DNA of 62,703 bases from Georgenia_B sunbinii (GCF_036421855.1 NZ_JAZGOK010000014.1), one strand, 5' to 3'. Positions 44,798-53,845 are shown, counted from the first letter of the stretch. The notes: a model not told the origin generated them from the letters alone. Made by a program: numbers and translations.

Positions 44798-45957
44798 CGG
44801 GCCACTGCCTCGATCGCGGCAACCGCGCGCTCGGCGACCTGCCTCGCCGAGACGTGCTCGGCGGCCCACCGGGCACGGCGGTGACGCTCCTTCGACTCAC
44901 CCTTGCTCGCGCCGTCGGCGTCGTCGAGCGCTGCGAGCATGGCGCGGGCAACGGCGTCGACATCGTGGTCGACCACCCAGCCGAGCTCGCCGTCGGCCAC
45001 CAGCTCTCGGGCCGGGCCGACCCCCGCGAAGATCACCGGAGTTCCGCACGCCGCCGCGGCGTACACCTTCGAGGGGAACGCGAAGGCGTACGGTCCGGGG
45101 AGCACCGAGGCCAGCGACGCGCGCGCGCCGCGCAGCCATCGGGCGACCTGCTCGGGCGGCACGCGCGGCAGGAACATCACCGCCCCCAGCGGGAAGTCGC
45201 CCGTCTCGTCGCGCATCCTGGGGATGTCGCTGCCCTGCCCGATGAACACCAGGCGCGCATCGGGCCGTTGCTCGATGACCTGTGGCATCGCACGCGTGAA
45301 GACGTCGGCGCCGTGCACCTCCGAGGCCGTCCCGGTGTAGACGAGGTAGGGCGGTTCTGCGGGCTCCGCTACCCCGGTCGGGCTGAAGGTCGTGACGTCG
45401 ATCCCGTTGCCGACGACGCTCGCCCGGGCGCCGACGCCCAGCTCGGTGAGCCGCCGGGCCACGCCCGCCGACGTCGCGAGGACGGCGTCGCCCGACCGCA
45501 GCACCCGCCGCTCGACCACCCGCAGCACGCGCTCGACGATGCCCGGCATCCCGGCGGTGCGCACGGCGTCGGACCAGATGTCGGCGGCGTAGTAGACCAT
45601 CGGGACACGGCGCAGCCAGCTCCAGACGGCGGCGACGACGCCGGTCGTCGGTGGCGGCTCGACGACGACGACGTCGGGACGGCGGGTGAGGAGCAGCCGC
45701 AGCGCCAGCGGGAGGTCGAAGCTGAGGTACTGGACGTAGCCCCGGACGTAGCCGTCGGCGTCGCGCAGCACCGGCCACCGCTTGACCCCGACGCCGGCGG
45801 GCGGCCGGTAGCGGTCCTGCTCCGGCGCCGTCGTCGTCAGTACCGTCACCCGGTGCCCCCGTTCGGCGAGGGTCTCGACGAGCGAGGCGAGCCGCAGCGA
45901 GGCGGCGGCGGGCTCGGGGGCGAAGATGCGCGTGACGACGACGACGTGCAACCCCAC
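44794..45957 (-). CDS. Glycosyltransferase family 4 (WbuB-like)
   Basis: 387 residues starting GTG 45957 with GGAGG five bases upstream. The N-terminus VVVVTRIFAPEPAAASLRLA and MVYYAADIWSDAV are characteristic of WbuB-type GT4 enzymes that add N-acetylfucosamine or related sugars; exact specificity cannot be assigned. The C-domain has LVYTGTASEVHGADVFTRA and FAFPSKVYAAAACGTPVIFAG. It is coupled by GTGA to the next glycosyltransferase. Upstream, an 18-bp repeat array (C) fills most of the space to the CAP-domain gene. Confidence 0.86.
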   Translation of the reverse strand: MGLHVVVVTRIFAPEPAAASLRLASLVETLAERGHRVTVLTTTAPEQDRYRPPAGVGVKRWPVLRDADGYVRGYVQYLSFDLPLALRLLLTRRPDVVVVEPPPTTGVVAAVWSWLRRVPMVYYAADIWSDAVRTAGMPGIVERVLRVVERRVLRSGDAVLATSAGVARRLTELGVGARASVVGNGIDVTTFSPTGVAEPAEPPYLVYTGTASEVHGADVFTRAMPQVIEQRPDARLVFIGQGSDIPRMRDETGDFPLGAVMFLPRVPPEQVARWLRGARASLASVLPGPYAFAFPSKVYAAAACGTPVIFAGVGPARELVADGELGWVVDHDVDAVARAMLAALDDADGASKGESKERHRRARWAAEHVSARQVAERAVAAIEAVAR

Positions 45958-46003
45958 ACCCGCCTCCCGCCCGATGACCTGACGGAGTCAGCGTATCGGT
46001 GCG

Positions 46004-46093
46004 GTGGACAACTCAGCTCTCGGCGACAAGTCTGCTGTCGGCGACAAGTCTGCTGTCGGCGACAAGTCTGCTGTCGGCGGTGGGGTGGGCTAG
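46004..46093 (+). repeat. 18-bp repeat array C, four units, with frame GTG...TAG
   Basis: On the plus strand: a degenerate first unit GACAACTCAGCTCTCGGC, three exact units GACAAGTCTGCTGTCGGC (46025-46078), and the G-rich end GGTGGGGTGGGC. Read from GTG 46004 it encodes 29 residues (VDNSALG, three DKSAVG, then GGVG) and stops at TAG 46091-46093. It begins GGTGGACAA as arrays A and D do, and its C-rich minus-strand side starts right at the CAP gene stop codon. No ribosome-binding site supports translation. Confidence 0.85.
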
Positions 46094-47292
46094 GAGCAGG
46101 CGCGGGCGAAGCGCTGGGTGTTGTAGATCATGTCGCCGGCCTCGACGGTCCCGACCGACACGTGGGTGTTGCTCGGGTTGAGGATGCCGGCGCGGTGGAC
46201 GCTGGAGCCCATGTACCAGTCCATCGCCGCCCGCGGGTCAGGGGTGGTGCCGCGCTGGAAGGTGCGCACGATGTGCTCGCCGCCGGGGTTGCAGCCCGCC
46301 GCCCGGACGTCGGCGTGGATGGTGTCCCTGTCTGCGTGCTGGATGACCTGCCGCTGCGCCATCCACGTCGAGTGGCGCAGCGCGCCGTCCCGCAGCGCCG
46401 GCCAGTGCCGCACCGGCGCGACGCCGACGGCCGCGCGCTCGGCGTTGATGAGCTCGACCATCCGGGCGTCGTACTCGGCCATCCCGCTCACCGGTGCCTC
46501 GGTGGGCCTCCTGTCGGTGCTGCGCACCCCGATGCTGTCGGTGCCGTTGCCGTCCCAGTCACCGACGAGCACCGCGTCCGTCGCCCGGCCGTAGCGCATC
46601 ACGGTGTCGGCGTCACCACCGGCGATGGTGTTCTTCACGAGGAAGGTGTCGCCTCGACGGACACCCAGCGTGTCACCGCGGCGGCCGTCCCAGTCACCGA
46701 CGAGCACGACGTCGTCGGCGCGGCCGTAGTCGACGACGGAGTCGGCGTCGCCACCGGCGATGACGTTCTTCAGGTGGTACACGCTGCCGCGCCGGACCCC
46801 GAGGGTGTCGACACCGTCGCCGTCCCAGTCGCCGACGATGACGACGTCGTCCGCACGGCCGTAGGTGATGACGGCGTCGGCCGGGCCGCCCGAGAGGCTG
46901 TTCTTCAGGTGGTAGCTGTCGCCGCGGCGGACCGCCGGGGTGTCGACGCCGTCGCCGTCCCAGTCGCCCATGAGCACCGTGTCGCCGTCCCGGCCGTACG
47001 TGACGACCTGGTCAGCACCACCGCCGGAGAGGTCGTTCTTCACGTGGTAGGTCGCCCCACGGCGCACCGCGAGGGTGTCGGCGCCGCTGCCGTTCCAGTC
47101 GCCGACGTACACGCGGTCGTCGTCGCGCCCGTAGCTGACGGACTGGTGCGTCACCCCGGTCCACCCGTTGGTCAGGTGGTACTGCTGCCCCGGCCCCTCG
47201 ACCTCACCGCCCTTGGCTGACGCCGGCGCCGCCGCCGTCAGCAGTGCCAGTGTGATCCCGATCGCCAGTACAGCCTGGTGACGCCTCGCCAT
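46090..47292 (-). CDS. Secreted CAP/SCP-domain protein with five FG-GAP-like repeats
   Basis: 400 residues from ATG 47292, with GGGGAACTC upstream. A signal peptide (AVLAIGITLALLTAAAPASA) precedes five 45-residue repeats (HLKN, YGRADD, VGDWDGDGVDTLGVRRG) at about residues 30-250. The C-terminal 140 residues are a CAP domain: MVELINAERAAVGVAPVRHW, RHSTWMAQRQVIQHADRD, GEHIVRTFQ (usual GENI), and MGSSVHRAGILNP. The His pair needed for metal binding in CAP proteins seems present. Here the repeats lie N-terminal, not C-terminal as in the other repeat proteins. CAP proteins act outside the cell, but the activity is not predictable. Confidence 0.86.
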   Translation of the reverse strand: MARRHQAVLAIGITLALLTAAAPASAKGGEVEGPGQQYHLTNGWTGVTHQSVSYGRDDDRVYVGDWNGSGADTLAVRRGATYHVKNDLSGGGADQVVTYGRDGDTVLMGDWDGDGVDTPAVRRGDSYHLKNSLSGGPADAVITYGRADDVVIVGDWDGDGVDTLGVRRGSVYHLKNVIAGGDADSVVDYGRADDVVLVGDWDGRRGDTLGVRRGDTFLVKNTIAGGDADTVMRYGRATDAVLVGDWDGNGTDSIGVRSTDRRPTEAPVSGMAEYDARMVELINAERAAVGVAPVRHWPALRDGALRHSTWMAQRQVIQHADRDTIHADVRAAGCNPGGEHIVRTFQRGTTPDPRAAMDWYMGSSVHRAGILNPSNTHVSVGTVEAGDMIYNTQRFARACS

Positions 47293-47337
47293 GAGTTCCC
47301 CGTTCCCGCCGCGGCCCGTCCGCGGCACCCACGTCAG

Positions 47338-47365
47338 ATGTTACGGAACGGTCACGGCCTGGCAA
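47338..47365 (-). promoter_or_regulatory. Promoter of the CAP-domain gene
   Basis: On the minus strand TTGCCA (47365-47360), a 16-base spacer, and TAACAT (47343-47338). Predicted start near 47331 gives a leader of about 39 bases. The 36-bp inverted repeat lies directly upstream and would separate this promoter from the preceding operon. Confidence 0.45.
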
Positions 47366-47371
47366 CAGAAC

Positions 47372-47413
47372 GAGACGCACCTCTCCGCCTTGGTTGGCGG
47401 AGAGATGCGTCTC
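47372..47413. terminator. 18-bp-stem inverted repeat after the isomerase gene
   Basis: Arms GAGACGCACCTCTCCGCC and GGCGGAGAGATGCGTCTC pair over 18 bp with one wobble around TTGGTT. It lies about 70 bases past the stop of the isomerase gene and 7 bases above the CAP promoter. A bidirectional terminator is the simplest reading, though no U-run follows; an operator is the alternative. Confidence 0.6.
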
Positions 47414-47429
47414 GGTGTGCTGACCCACC

Positions 47430-47485
47430 GTGGACAAGTCTGCTCTCGCGGACAAGTCTGCTGTCAGCGACAGGGGTGGGGGGTC
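47430..47485 (+). repeat. 18-bp repeat array D, two units plus G-rich end
   Basis: On the plus strand GTGGACAAG, unit GACAAGTCTGCTCTCGCG (47433-47450), unit GACAAGTCTGCTGTCAGC (47451-47468), then GACAGGGGTGGGGGGTCA ending on the isomerase stop codon (47484-47486 antisense). The first unit has GCTCTC in place of GCTGTC, exactly as in array C. This is the shortest member of the family. Confidence 0.85.
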
Positions 47486-48488
47486 AGCGGGTGGAGAAAG
47501 CGGCGTCGAAGGCGGCGTCGGACGGCTTGAAGGAGAGCTTCTTGACGAACTCCAGCGCCTCCGGGGCACCGACGAGGCGGTCCATCCCGGCATCCTCCCA
47601 CTCGACCGAGAGCGGACCCTCGTAGCCGATGTGGTTGAGCATCCGGATGGCGTCCTCCCACGGCACGTCACCGTGGCCGGTGGAGATGAAGTCCCAGCCG
47701 CGGCGCGGGTCTGCCCACGGCAGGTGCGAGCCGAGCCGGCCGTTACGGCCGTTGACCAGGCGCCGCTTGGAGTCCTTGCAGTGGACGTGGAAGATCTTGT
47801 CGCGGAAGTCCCACAGGAAGCCGACCGGGTCGAGGTCCTGCCAGGTGAAGTGCGACGGGTCCCAGTTGAGACCGAACGCGTCGCGGTGACCGATCGCCTC
47901 CAGCGTGCGCTGCGTGGTCCAGTAGTCGTACGCGATCTCCGAGGGGTGGGGCTCGAGGGCGAACCGCACACCCTCCTCGTCGAACACGTCGAGGATCGGG
48001 TTCCAGCGGTCCGCGAAGTCCCGGTAGCCCGCCTCGATGAGCTCCTCGGAGACCGGCGGGAACATTGCCACGTACTTCCAGATCGCGCTGCCGGTGAAGC
48101 CGGTGACGGTCTTGACGCCGAGACGAGCCGCCGCGCGGGCGGTCATCTTCAGCTCCTCGGCGGCGCGCTGGCGCACGCCCTCCGCGTCGCCGTCCCCCCA
48201 GATCCGGTCCGGCAGGATGTCGCGGTGCCGCTGGTCGATCGGGTCGTCGCAGACCGCCTGGCCCTTGAGGTGGTTGGAGATCGCGTAGACCTTCAACCCG
48301 TTCTTCTCGAGGATGTCGAGGCGGTTCTTGACATAGGCGTCGTCCTCCGCGGCACGCCACGGATCGAGGTGGTCGCCCCAGGAGGCGATCTCGAGGCCGT
48401 CGTAGCCCCACTCGCCAGCGAGCCGGGCCACCTCCTCGAAGGGCAGGTCGGCCCACTGGCCGGTGAAGAGCGTGATCGGTCGTGCCAT
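47484..48488 (-). CDS. Sugar isomerase/epimerase, TIM barrel (xylose isomerase-like)
   Basis: 334 residues. LPFEEVARLAGEWGYDGLEIASWGDH, FALEPHPSEIAYDYW, NWDPSHFTWQDLDP, FHVHCKDSKRR and SVEWEDAGMD place Glu, Asp, His and Glu metal ligands at the ends of barrel strands, as in AP-endonuclease-2-like sugar isomerases. Members beside Gfo/Idh dehydrogenases act as epimerases or lyases on 3-keto sugars and inososes. ATG 48488 lies 47 bases after the Gfo/Idh gene. It is the last gene of the importer operon. The reaction on a 3-keto-glycoside is inference from context. Confidence 0.85.
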   Translation of the reverse strand: MARPITLFTGQWADLPFEEVARLAGEWGYDGLEIASWGDHLDPWRAAEDDAYVKNRLDILEKNGLKVYAISNHLKGQAVCDDPIDQRHRDILPDRIWGDGDAEGVRQRAAEELKMTARAAARLGVKTVTGFTGSAIWKYVAMFPPVSEELIEAGYRDFADRWNPILDVFDEEGVRFALEPHPSEIAYDYWTTQRTLEAIGHRDAFGLNWDPSHFTWQDLDPVGFLWDFRDKIFHVHCKDSKRRLVNGRNGRLGSHLPWADPRRGWDFISTGHGDVPWEDAIRMLNHIGYEGPLSVEWEDAGMDRLVGAPEALEFVKKLSFKPSDAAFDAAFSTR

Positions 48489-49701
48489 GTCCAGCTGCTT
48501 CCTCTCATCAAGGGGCCAGGCGGCCCCGGGGCTACCTAGTTGCTCTGCGCCGCCCGGTCGTCCGTCGCCGCCGTCGGCACCGTGGTGAAGGTGCCGTCGG
48601 CCTCGTGGGACTTCTCGACGGCGTCCAGCACGTGCTGGACGTGCAGACCGTCCTCGAAGGACGGTGTCGGGTCCTCGGACCTGGCGATCGCGCCGACCAG
48701 GTCGACGACCTGGTGGACGAAGCCGTGCTCGTAGCCCAGCCCGTGACCGGGGGGCCACCAGGCCTCGAGGTAGGGGTGGTCGGGCTCGGTCACGATGATC
48801 CGGCGGAAGCCGGCGGTGCGGCCCTCGTCGGCGGCGTCGTAGAGCTCCAGGACGTTCATGTCCTCGAAGTCGAAGGCGATCGAACCGGTGGAGCCACTGA
48901 TCTCGATCCGCAGCGCGTTCTTGCGCCCCCAGGCGACCCGGGTGGCTTCGAGGATGGCGGGGGCGCCGCTGGCGAGGCGGGCGGTGAACAGCGCGGTGTC
49001 GTCCACGGTCACCGGGCCTCGCTCGGTGCCGCCGGTGCCGCGCAGGCCGCTAAAGCTCTCCGCGACGGGCCGCTCCCGGACGAAGGTCTCGAGCATGCCG
49101 GACACGCCGGCGAACCGCTGCCCGGTGATGAACTGGGTGAGGTCGACGATGTGGGCACCGATGTCGCCGAGCGCGCCGGAACCGGCACGCTCCTTGTCGA
49201 GGCGCCACGACAGCGGCGCGTTCTCGTCGGCGAGCCAGTCCTGAAGGTACTGCGCGCGCACCTGGCGGACCTCACCGATGCGCCCCTCGGCGACGAGGTC
49301 GCGGGCGAGCTTGATGGCCGGCACCCGGCGGTAGGTGAAGCCGACCATCGACCTCACGCCCTGCGCCCGTGCCTGCGCGGCAACCCTCGCCATGGTCTCG
49401 GCCTCGGCGACCGTGTTGGCCATCGGCTTCTCGACCAGCACGTGCTTGCCGGCACGCAGCGCGGCCTCGGCGATCTCGGCGTGGGTGTCGCCGGGGGTGC
49501 AGATGTCGACGACGTCGACGTCGTCGCGCTCGATCGCCCGGCGCCAGTCGGTCTCCACCGAGTCCCAGCCGAGCTGGCGGGCCGCGGCGGTCGCATTCTC
49601 CTCGTTCCGGCCCACGAGCACCGCCATGTGCGGGTCGAGCGGGAGGTCGAAGAATCGCGGGGCTACCCGCCAGGCTTGGGAGTGGGCACGCCCCATGAAG
49701 G

Positions 49702-49910
<209 letters not shown>

Positions 49911-49912
<2 letters not shown>

Positions 49913-49941
49913 TGCGCCGGGGCCCGAGGCCCCGGCGCACC
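49911..49941 (-). terminator. Terminator-like hairpin after the binding-protein gene
   Basis: Perfect 14-bp stem (GGTGCGCCGGGGCC / GGCCCCGGCGCACC) with a CGA loop, 10 bases past the stop of the substrate-binding protein gene (minus strand). It may partly terminate or stabilise the importer mRNA before the enzyme genes. Its extreme stability probably explains the broken assembly next to it. Confidence 0.75.
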
Positions 49942-49950
49942 GCTCGTGGC

Positions 49951-51018
49951 TCAGGACTCGAAGGCCGAGTCGATGTACTGGTCGACGTTCTCCGCGGTCA
50001 CGACGGGCGCGTAGAGCTGGACGAGGCGCGGGACCTCGTTCTCGACGAGGTCGGACATGCCCTTGCCCTGCGCGAGGAGACGGGCGAGGAGCACGCCGTC
50101 AGCGGCCTGGGTGGACGGGTAGACGACGGTGGCCTCGACGACCGAGTCCTCGGCCTGGATGAGCTCCATCATGTTGAGCGAGCCGGCGCCACCGACGAGG
50201 AAGAACTCGTCGCGGCCGGCGGCCTCGATGGCGGAGAGGACGCCGATGCCCTGGTCGTCGTCGTGGTTCCAGATGGCGTCGATCTGCGGCGCGGCCTGCA
50301 GCAGGTTGGACGTCACCGACTCACCACTCTGGACGGTGAACTCAGCAGCAACGCGGTTGGAGACCTCCAGGCCACACTCGGCCAGCCCGTCAGCGAAGCC
50401 CTGGCTGCGGTCCTGGGTGAGGGGCAGGCTGTCGATGCCGGCGATCTCGGCGATGATCGCGTCGGGGTTGTCGCCCAGGCGCTCGCACATGTACTCGCCG
50501 GCGCTGATCCCCATGCCGTAGTTGTCACCGAGGACGGTGACACGGGCGGCGTTCGGGTCGGAGAACTCGCGGTCGACGTTGATGACCGGGATGCCGGCCT
50601 CCATCGCCTCGAGCGCGGCACCGGTCAGCGCGGCCCCGTCCGAGGGCACGATGACGATGGCGTCCACGCCGTCGTTGATGAAGGTCTGCATCTGGGTGAT
50701 CTGCAGGCCGACGTCGTTCGTGCCCTCCGCGACCTGCAGGTCGATGTCCTCGTACTCGGCGGCGGTGTCCTGGGCCTGCCGGCTCATCGCACCGAGCCAG
50801 CCGTGGTCGGGTGCGGGTGCGGAGAGGCCGATGGTGACGGTCTCGCCGACCTCGTCGCTGCCGCCGGCCGCGGGCTCGGTGGCCTCACCGTTGCCGTTGC
50901 CGTTGTCGCTGTCGTCCGGCTCCTCGGTGTTGGAGGTGCAGGCAGCGAGCAGTGCTGCGGAGGCAAAGACGGCGACGGACGCGGTGACGCGGCGGCGCAG
51001 CTTCGTTGATGCGGACAT
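49951..51018 (-). CDS. Sugar ABC transporter substrate-binding lipoprotein (RbsB-like)
   Basis: 355 residues from ATG 51018, with AAGGAGACACCCCC upstream. Lipobox LLAACTSN near residue 27 makes it a lipoprotein on the outer face of the membrane. A Gly/Asn/Asp-rich linker leads to a periplasmic-binding-protein 4 domain: VTIGLSAPAPDHGWLGAMSR, DAIVIVPSDGAAL, IPVINVDREFSD, IWNHDDDQGIG. It captures a sugar and delivers it to the permease encoded upstream. Ligand unknown; a glycoside or a keto sugar fits the enzyme neighbours. A strong hairpin follows the stop. Confidence 0.9.
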   Translation of the reverse strand: MSASTKLRRRVTASVAVFASAALLAACTSNTEEPDDSDNGNGNGEATEPAAGGSDEVGETVTIGLSAPAPDHGWLGAMSRQAQDTAAEYEDIDLQVAEGTNDVGLQITQMQTFINDGVDAIVIVPSDGAALTGAALEAMEAGIPVINVDREFSDPNAARVTVLGDNYGMGISAGEYMCERLGDNPDAIIAEIAGIDSLPLTQDRSQGFADGLAECGLEVSNRVAAEFTVQSGESVTSNLLQAAPQIDAIWNHDDDQGIGVLSAIEAAGRDEFFLVGGAGSLNMMELIQAEDSVVEATVVYPSTQAADGVLLARLLAQGKGMSDLVENEVPRLVQLYAPVVTAENVDQYIDSAFES

Positions 51019-51115
51019 GGGGGTGTCTCCTTGGGTGAGGGTTACATCGGATTGGATGAGGCGACGAGTCGCCAGGGGGGAAAAGGTCGAGGCGCCGGAG
51101 CGCCGGGCAGCGTGG

Positions 51116-52192
51116 CTAGCTTGAGCCACGGCTGGCGAAGCGCTGCTGGAGGAGGACGGCGAGCACGATGATCGCGCCCTTGGCCAGCGACTGCGCCGAG
51201 GTGGAGAGGTTGTTCTGGATGAACAGGTTGGTGAGCGTGGCGAAGATGAGCACACCCAGCACGGTGCCCACGATCGTCCCGCGACCGCCGATGAGCAGCG
51301 TGCCACCGACGACCACCGCGGCGATGACGTCCAGCTCGTAGAGCATGCCGTTGGTGGAGGACCCGGAACGGGTACGGGCCAGCATCGTGATGGCCGCGAT
51401 ACCGACCGCCGTGCCGCCCAGCGTGAAGACGTACATCATGTGGCGCTGCACCTTGATGCCGGCCAGCCGGGCGGCCTCGGGGTTGCCGCCGACGGCGATG
51501 GTCCGGCGACCGAAGGTGGTGCGGTTGAACAGGATCCAGCCGAGCACGGCCACGACGACGAACATCCACACGATCACCGGCACACCGAGGATGTCGCCGC
51601 GCAAGGCGCTGAGGAAGGACTGGGAGTCGAGAAGCTGCGTCTGTCGGTCGGAGATGATCTCCGCCAGCCCGCGAGCACCGACGAGCATGGCGAGGGTGGC
51701 GATGAAGGAGACCACCCGGCCGTAGGCGATGATGATGCCGTTGAGCAGACCGGCAGCCGCGCCGACGACCACCGCGGTGACCGCGATCAGGAGCCAGTGG
51801 GTGTCCTCGGCCATGTTCTGGGTGGCGAGCGTGGTGGCCCAGACGGTGGCCAGGCCCAGGACCGATCCGACGGACAGGTCGATCCCGCCGGCGGTGATGA
51901 TGAAGGTCATCCCGATGGCCATGATGCCGACCGTGGCCGCCTGGCTGAGGATCACCATGATGTTCGCCGAGCTCAGGAAGCTGCCGCCCGACGTGACCAC
52001 GCCCGCGACGCACATGACGACGAGCACGAAGATGAGACCCAGGTTCCGGGCCAGGCCCGTGCCCCGCAGCCCCTGCAGGCCGGAGGCGCCCGACGTCGAG
52101 CCTCCCCCGGACCCGAGATCGGTGCCGTTCGCCGGCAGCGCCGGAGAGCTGGCTGCGCCGGCGGAGGTACCGGACGCCTTCTTCTCACTCAT
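51116..52192 (-). CDS. Sugar ABC transporter permease (RbsC-like)
   Basis: 358 residues with about ten hydrophobic helices after a 45-residue Ser/Gly-rich cytoplasmic start. IVILSQAATVGIMAIGMTFIITAGGIDLSVGSVLG-type sequence (GMTFIITAGGIDLSVGS) is the hallmark of the RbsC branch. GNPEAARLAGIKV is the ATPase-contacting loop. Its ATG overlaps the ATPase stop (ATGA). It forms the channel through which the bound sugar passes. Confidence 0.92.
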   Translation of the reverse strand: MSEKKASGTSAGAASSPALPANGTDLGSGGGSTSGASGLQGLRGTGLARNLGLIFVLVVMCVAGVVTSGGSFLSSANIMVILSQAATVGIMAIGMTFIITAGGIDLSVGSVLGLATVWATTLATQNMAEDTHWLLIAVTAVVVGAAAGLLNGIIIAYGRVVSFIATLAMLVGARGLAEIISDRQTQLLDSQSFLSALRGDILGVPVIVWMFVVVAVLGWILFNRTTFGRRTIAVGGNPEAARLAGIKVQRHMMYVFTLGGTAVGIAAITMLARTRSGSSTNGMLYELDVIAAVVVGGTLLIGGRGTIVGTVLGVLIFATLTNLFIQNNLSTSAQSLAKGAIIVLAVLLQQRFASRGSS

Positions 52193-53706
52193 GCGTGAGT
52201 TCCTTCCATGACGAGGTCGAGCACGCCGTGCTCGTCTATCTGGTCCGCAGGTCCCTGGTGGACCACGGCGCCGTCGGCGATGACGAGGACCCGGTCCGCG
52301 AGACCGAGCACCTCCTCGATCTCGCTGGAGACGACGACGACGGCGGCGCCCTGGCGGGCGAGTTCGCGGATGAGGCCATAGATCTCGGCCCGGGCTCCGA
52401 CGTCGACGCCCCGGGTGGGCTCGTCGAGGAGGAGGATGTCGCAGCCGTGGACCAGCCAGCGGGCGAGCATCGCCTTCTGCTGGTTCCCGCCCGAGAGGGT
52501 ACGGATGTTGCGGTCGGGGTCCGCCGGGGCCAGCTGGAGCGAGGCGATCTGCTCACGGGCGGCCTTGCGCTCGGCGCGCTCGTCGAGGAAGCCGCCTCGC
52601 GCGAAGCGGGCGAAGGTGGAGAGCGTGATGTTGCGGTAGATCGGCTCGTCGAGCAGCAGCCCCTGGCTCTTGCGCTCCTCGGGTGCCAGCCCGATGCCGC
52701 TGGAGACGGCGCTGACGACCGATCCGGGCCGCAGCCGCTTGCCCTTGACCTTGACGGTGCCCGCCGACGAGCGTCGAGCACCGTAGACGGTCTCGATGAT
52801 CTCGGAGCGCCCGGCGCCGACGAGCCCGGCGAGGCCGACGACCTCCCCGGCGTGGACGTCGAAGTTGACGCCGGTGAAGACGCCGTCGAGGGCGAGGTCC
52901 TTGACCTCGAGCATGACGTCACCGAACTCCTCGACGCCGGCGCCACCGAAGTCGCTCTCGATCCGCCGCCCGGTCATCAGCTCGATGAGATCGGCCGTGG
53001 GGGTGTCCGCCACGCTGAGGCCGGAGGCCACGGTGCGCCCGTCCTTGAGGACGGTGATCCGGTCGCCGATACGACGGATCTCCTCCAGGCGGTGGGAGAT
53101 GTAGATGATGGCGACGCCCTCGGCGGTGAGTGACTCCACCACGCGGAAGAGGTTGTCGACCTCCTCGGGGTCGAGGACCGCGGACGGCTCGTCCATGACG
53201 ATCACCTTGGCGTCGTGGGACAGCGCCCTGGCCATCGAGACCACCTGCTTGCCCGCGGCCGAGAGCCGGCCAACCTCGCGCCCGGGGTGGATCTCCGGGT
53301 GGCCGAGCCGGCGGAGGATGTCGCGGGTACGGGACATGACCTCGCCGTACCGCAGCACGCCACCGCGCGACAGCTCGTGCCCGAGGTAGATGTTCTCCGC
53401 AACGGTCAGGCCATCGACGACGTCGAGCTCCTGGTACATCGTGGCGATGCCCAGCTCGAGGGCGGCAGTGGGCGCGTCGATCGTCACCACGTTGCCCTCC
53501 CACTGGATCTCACCGCTGTTGGGCTGGTGAGCTCCGGCGAGGACCTTGATGAGGGTGGACTTGCCCGCGCCGTTCTGCCCGAGGAGGCAGTGCACCTCGC
53601 CAGCGCGGACATCAAAGTCCACGCCGTCAAGGGCCTTGGCGCCCGGGAAATGCTTGACGATGTCCGCGACGCGCAACAGCGGCGCCGAGGGGTCTTCTCT
53701 GACCAT
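52189..53706 (-). CDS. Sugar ABC transporter ATPase, two nucleotide-binding domains (RbsA/MglA-like)
   Basis: 505 residues from ATG 53706. The first domain has Walker A GQNGAGKSTLIK, signature LSAAGKQVVSMARAL and Walker B VIVMDEPSAVLD. The second has a degenerate Walker A (GLVGAGRSEIIE), normal for RbsA/MglA proteins, with LSGGNQQKAMLARWL and ILLLDEPTRGVD. It is the first gene of the operon; a near-consensus promoter places transcription start right at this ATG. A GTG at 53712 is also in frame, but it would lie between the -10 box and the predicted transcription start. Confidence 0.92.
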   Translation of the reverse strand: MVREDPSAPLLRVADIVKHFPGAKALDGVDFDVRAGEVHCLLGQNGAGKSTLIKVLAGAHQPNSGEIQWEGNVVTIDAPTAALELGIATMYQELDVVDGLTVAENIYLGHELSRGGVLRYGEVMSRTRDILRRLGHPEIHPGREVGRLSAAGKQVVSMARALSHDAKVIVMDEPSAVLDPEEVDNLFRVVESLTAEGVAIIYISHRLEEIRRIGDRITVLKDGRTVASGLSVADTPTADLIELMTGRRIESDFGGAGVEEFGDVMLEVKDLALDGVFTGVNFDVHAGEVVGLAGLVGAGRSEIIETVYGARRSSAGTVKVKGKRLRPGSVVSAVSSGIGLAPEERKSQGLLLDEPIYRNITLSTFARFARGGFLDERAERKAAREQIASLQLAPADPDRNIRTLSGGNQQKAMLARWLVHGCDILLLDEPTRGVDVGARAEIYGLIRELARQGAAVVVVSSEIEEVLGLADRVLVIADGAVVHQGPADQIDEHGVLDLVMEGTHA

Positions 53707-53742
53707 AACCACAACCTACGTTCCGGTTTTGTTGTATGTCAA
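53707..53742 (-). promoter_or_regulatory. Leaderless promoter of the importer operon with GTTG/CAAC inverted repeat
   Basis: On the minus strand TTGACA (53742-53737), an 18-base spacer, TAGGTT (53718-53713), six bases, then ATG 53706. The -35 is a perfect consensus and the spacing to the ATG is exactly leaderless. GTTGACATACAAC, an inverted repeat of GTTG and CAAC around five bases, overlaps the -35 and is a good candidate ROK-repressor site. Confidence 0.7.
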
Positions 53743-53845
53743 CTCTAATTGCAGTCCGACTCTACCTTGCTTTGGGCGGACACCAACCCAGACTGGCGAG
53801 GCACCAAACGATCGAGCCCCTCGACGTGCCGTGGCTGTGCCGATC

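Noticed and set aside
47430..48539. Plus-strand open frame beginning in array D and running through the isomerase gene
   Set aside because: Beyond the repeat it is an antisense shadow of a clear TIM-barrel gene.
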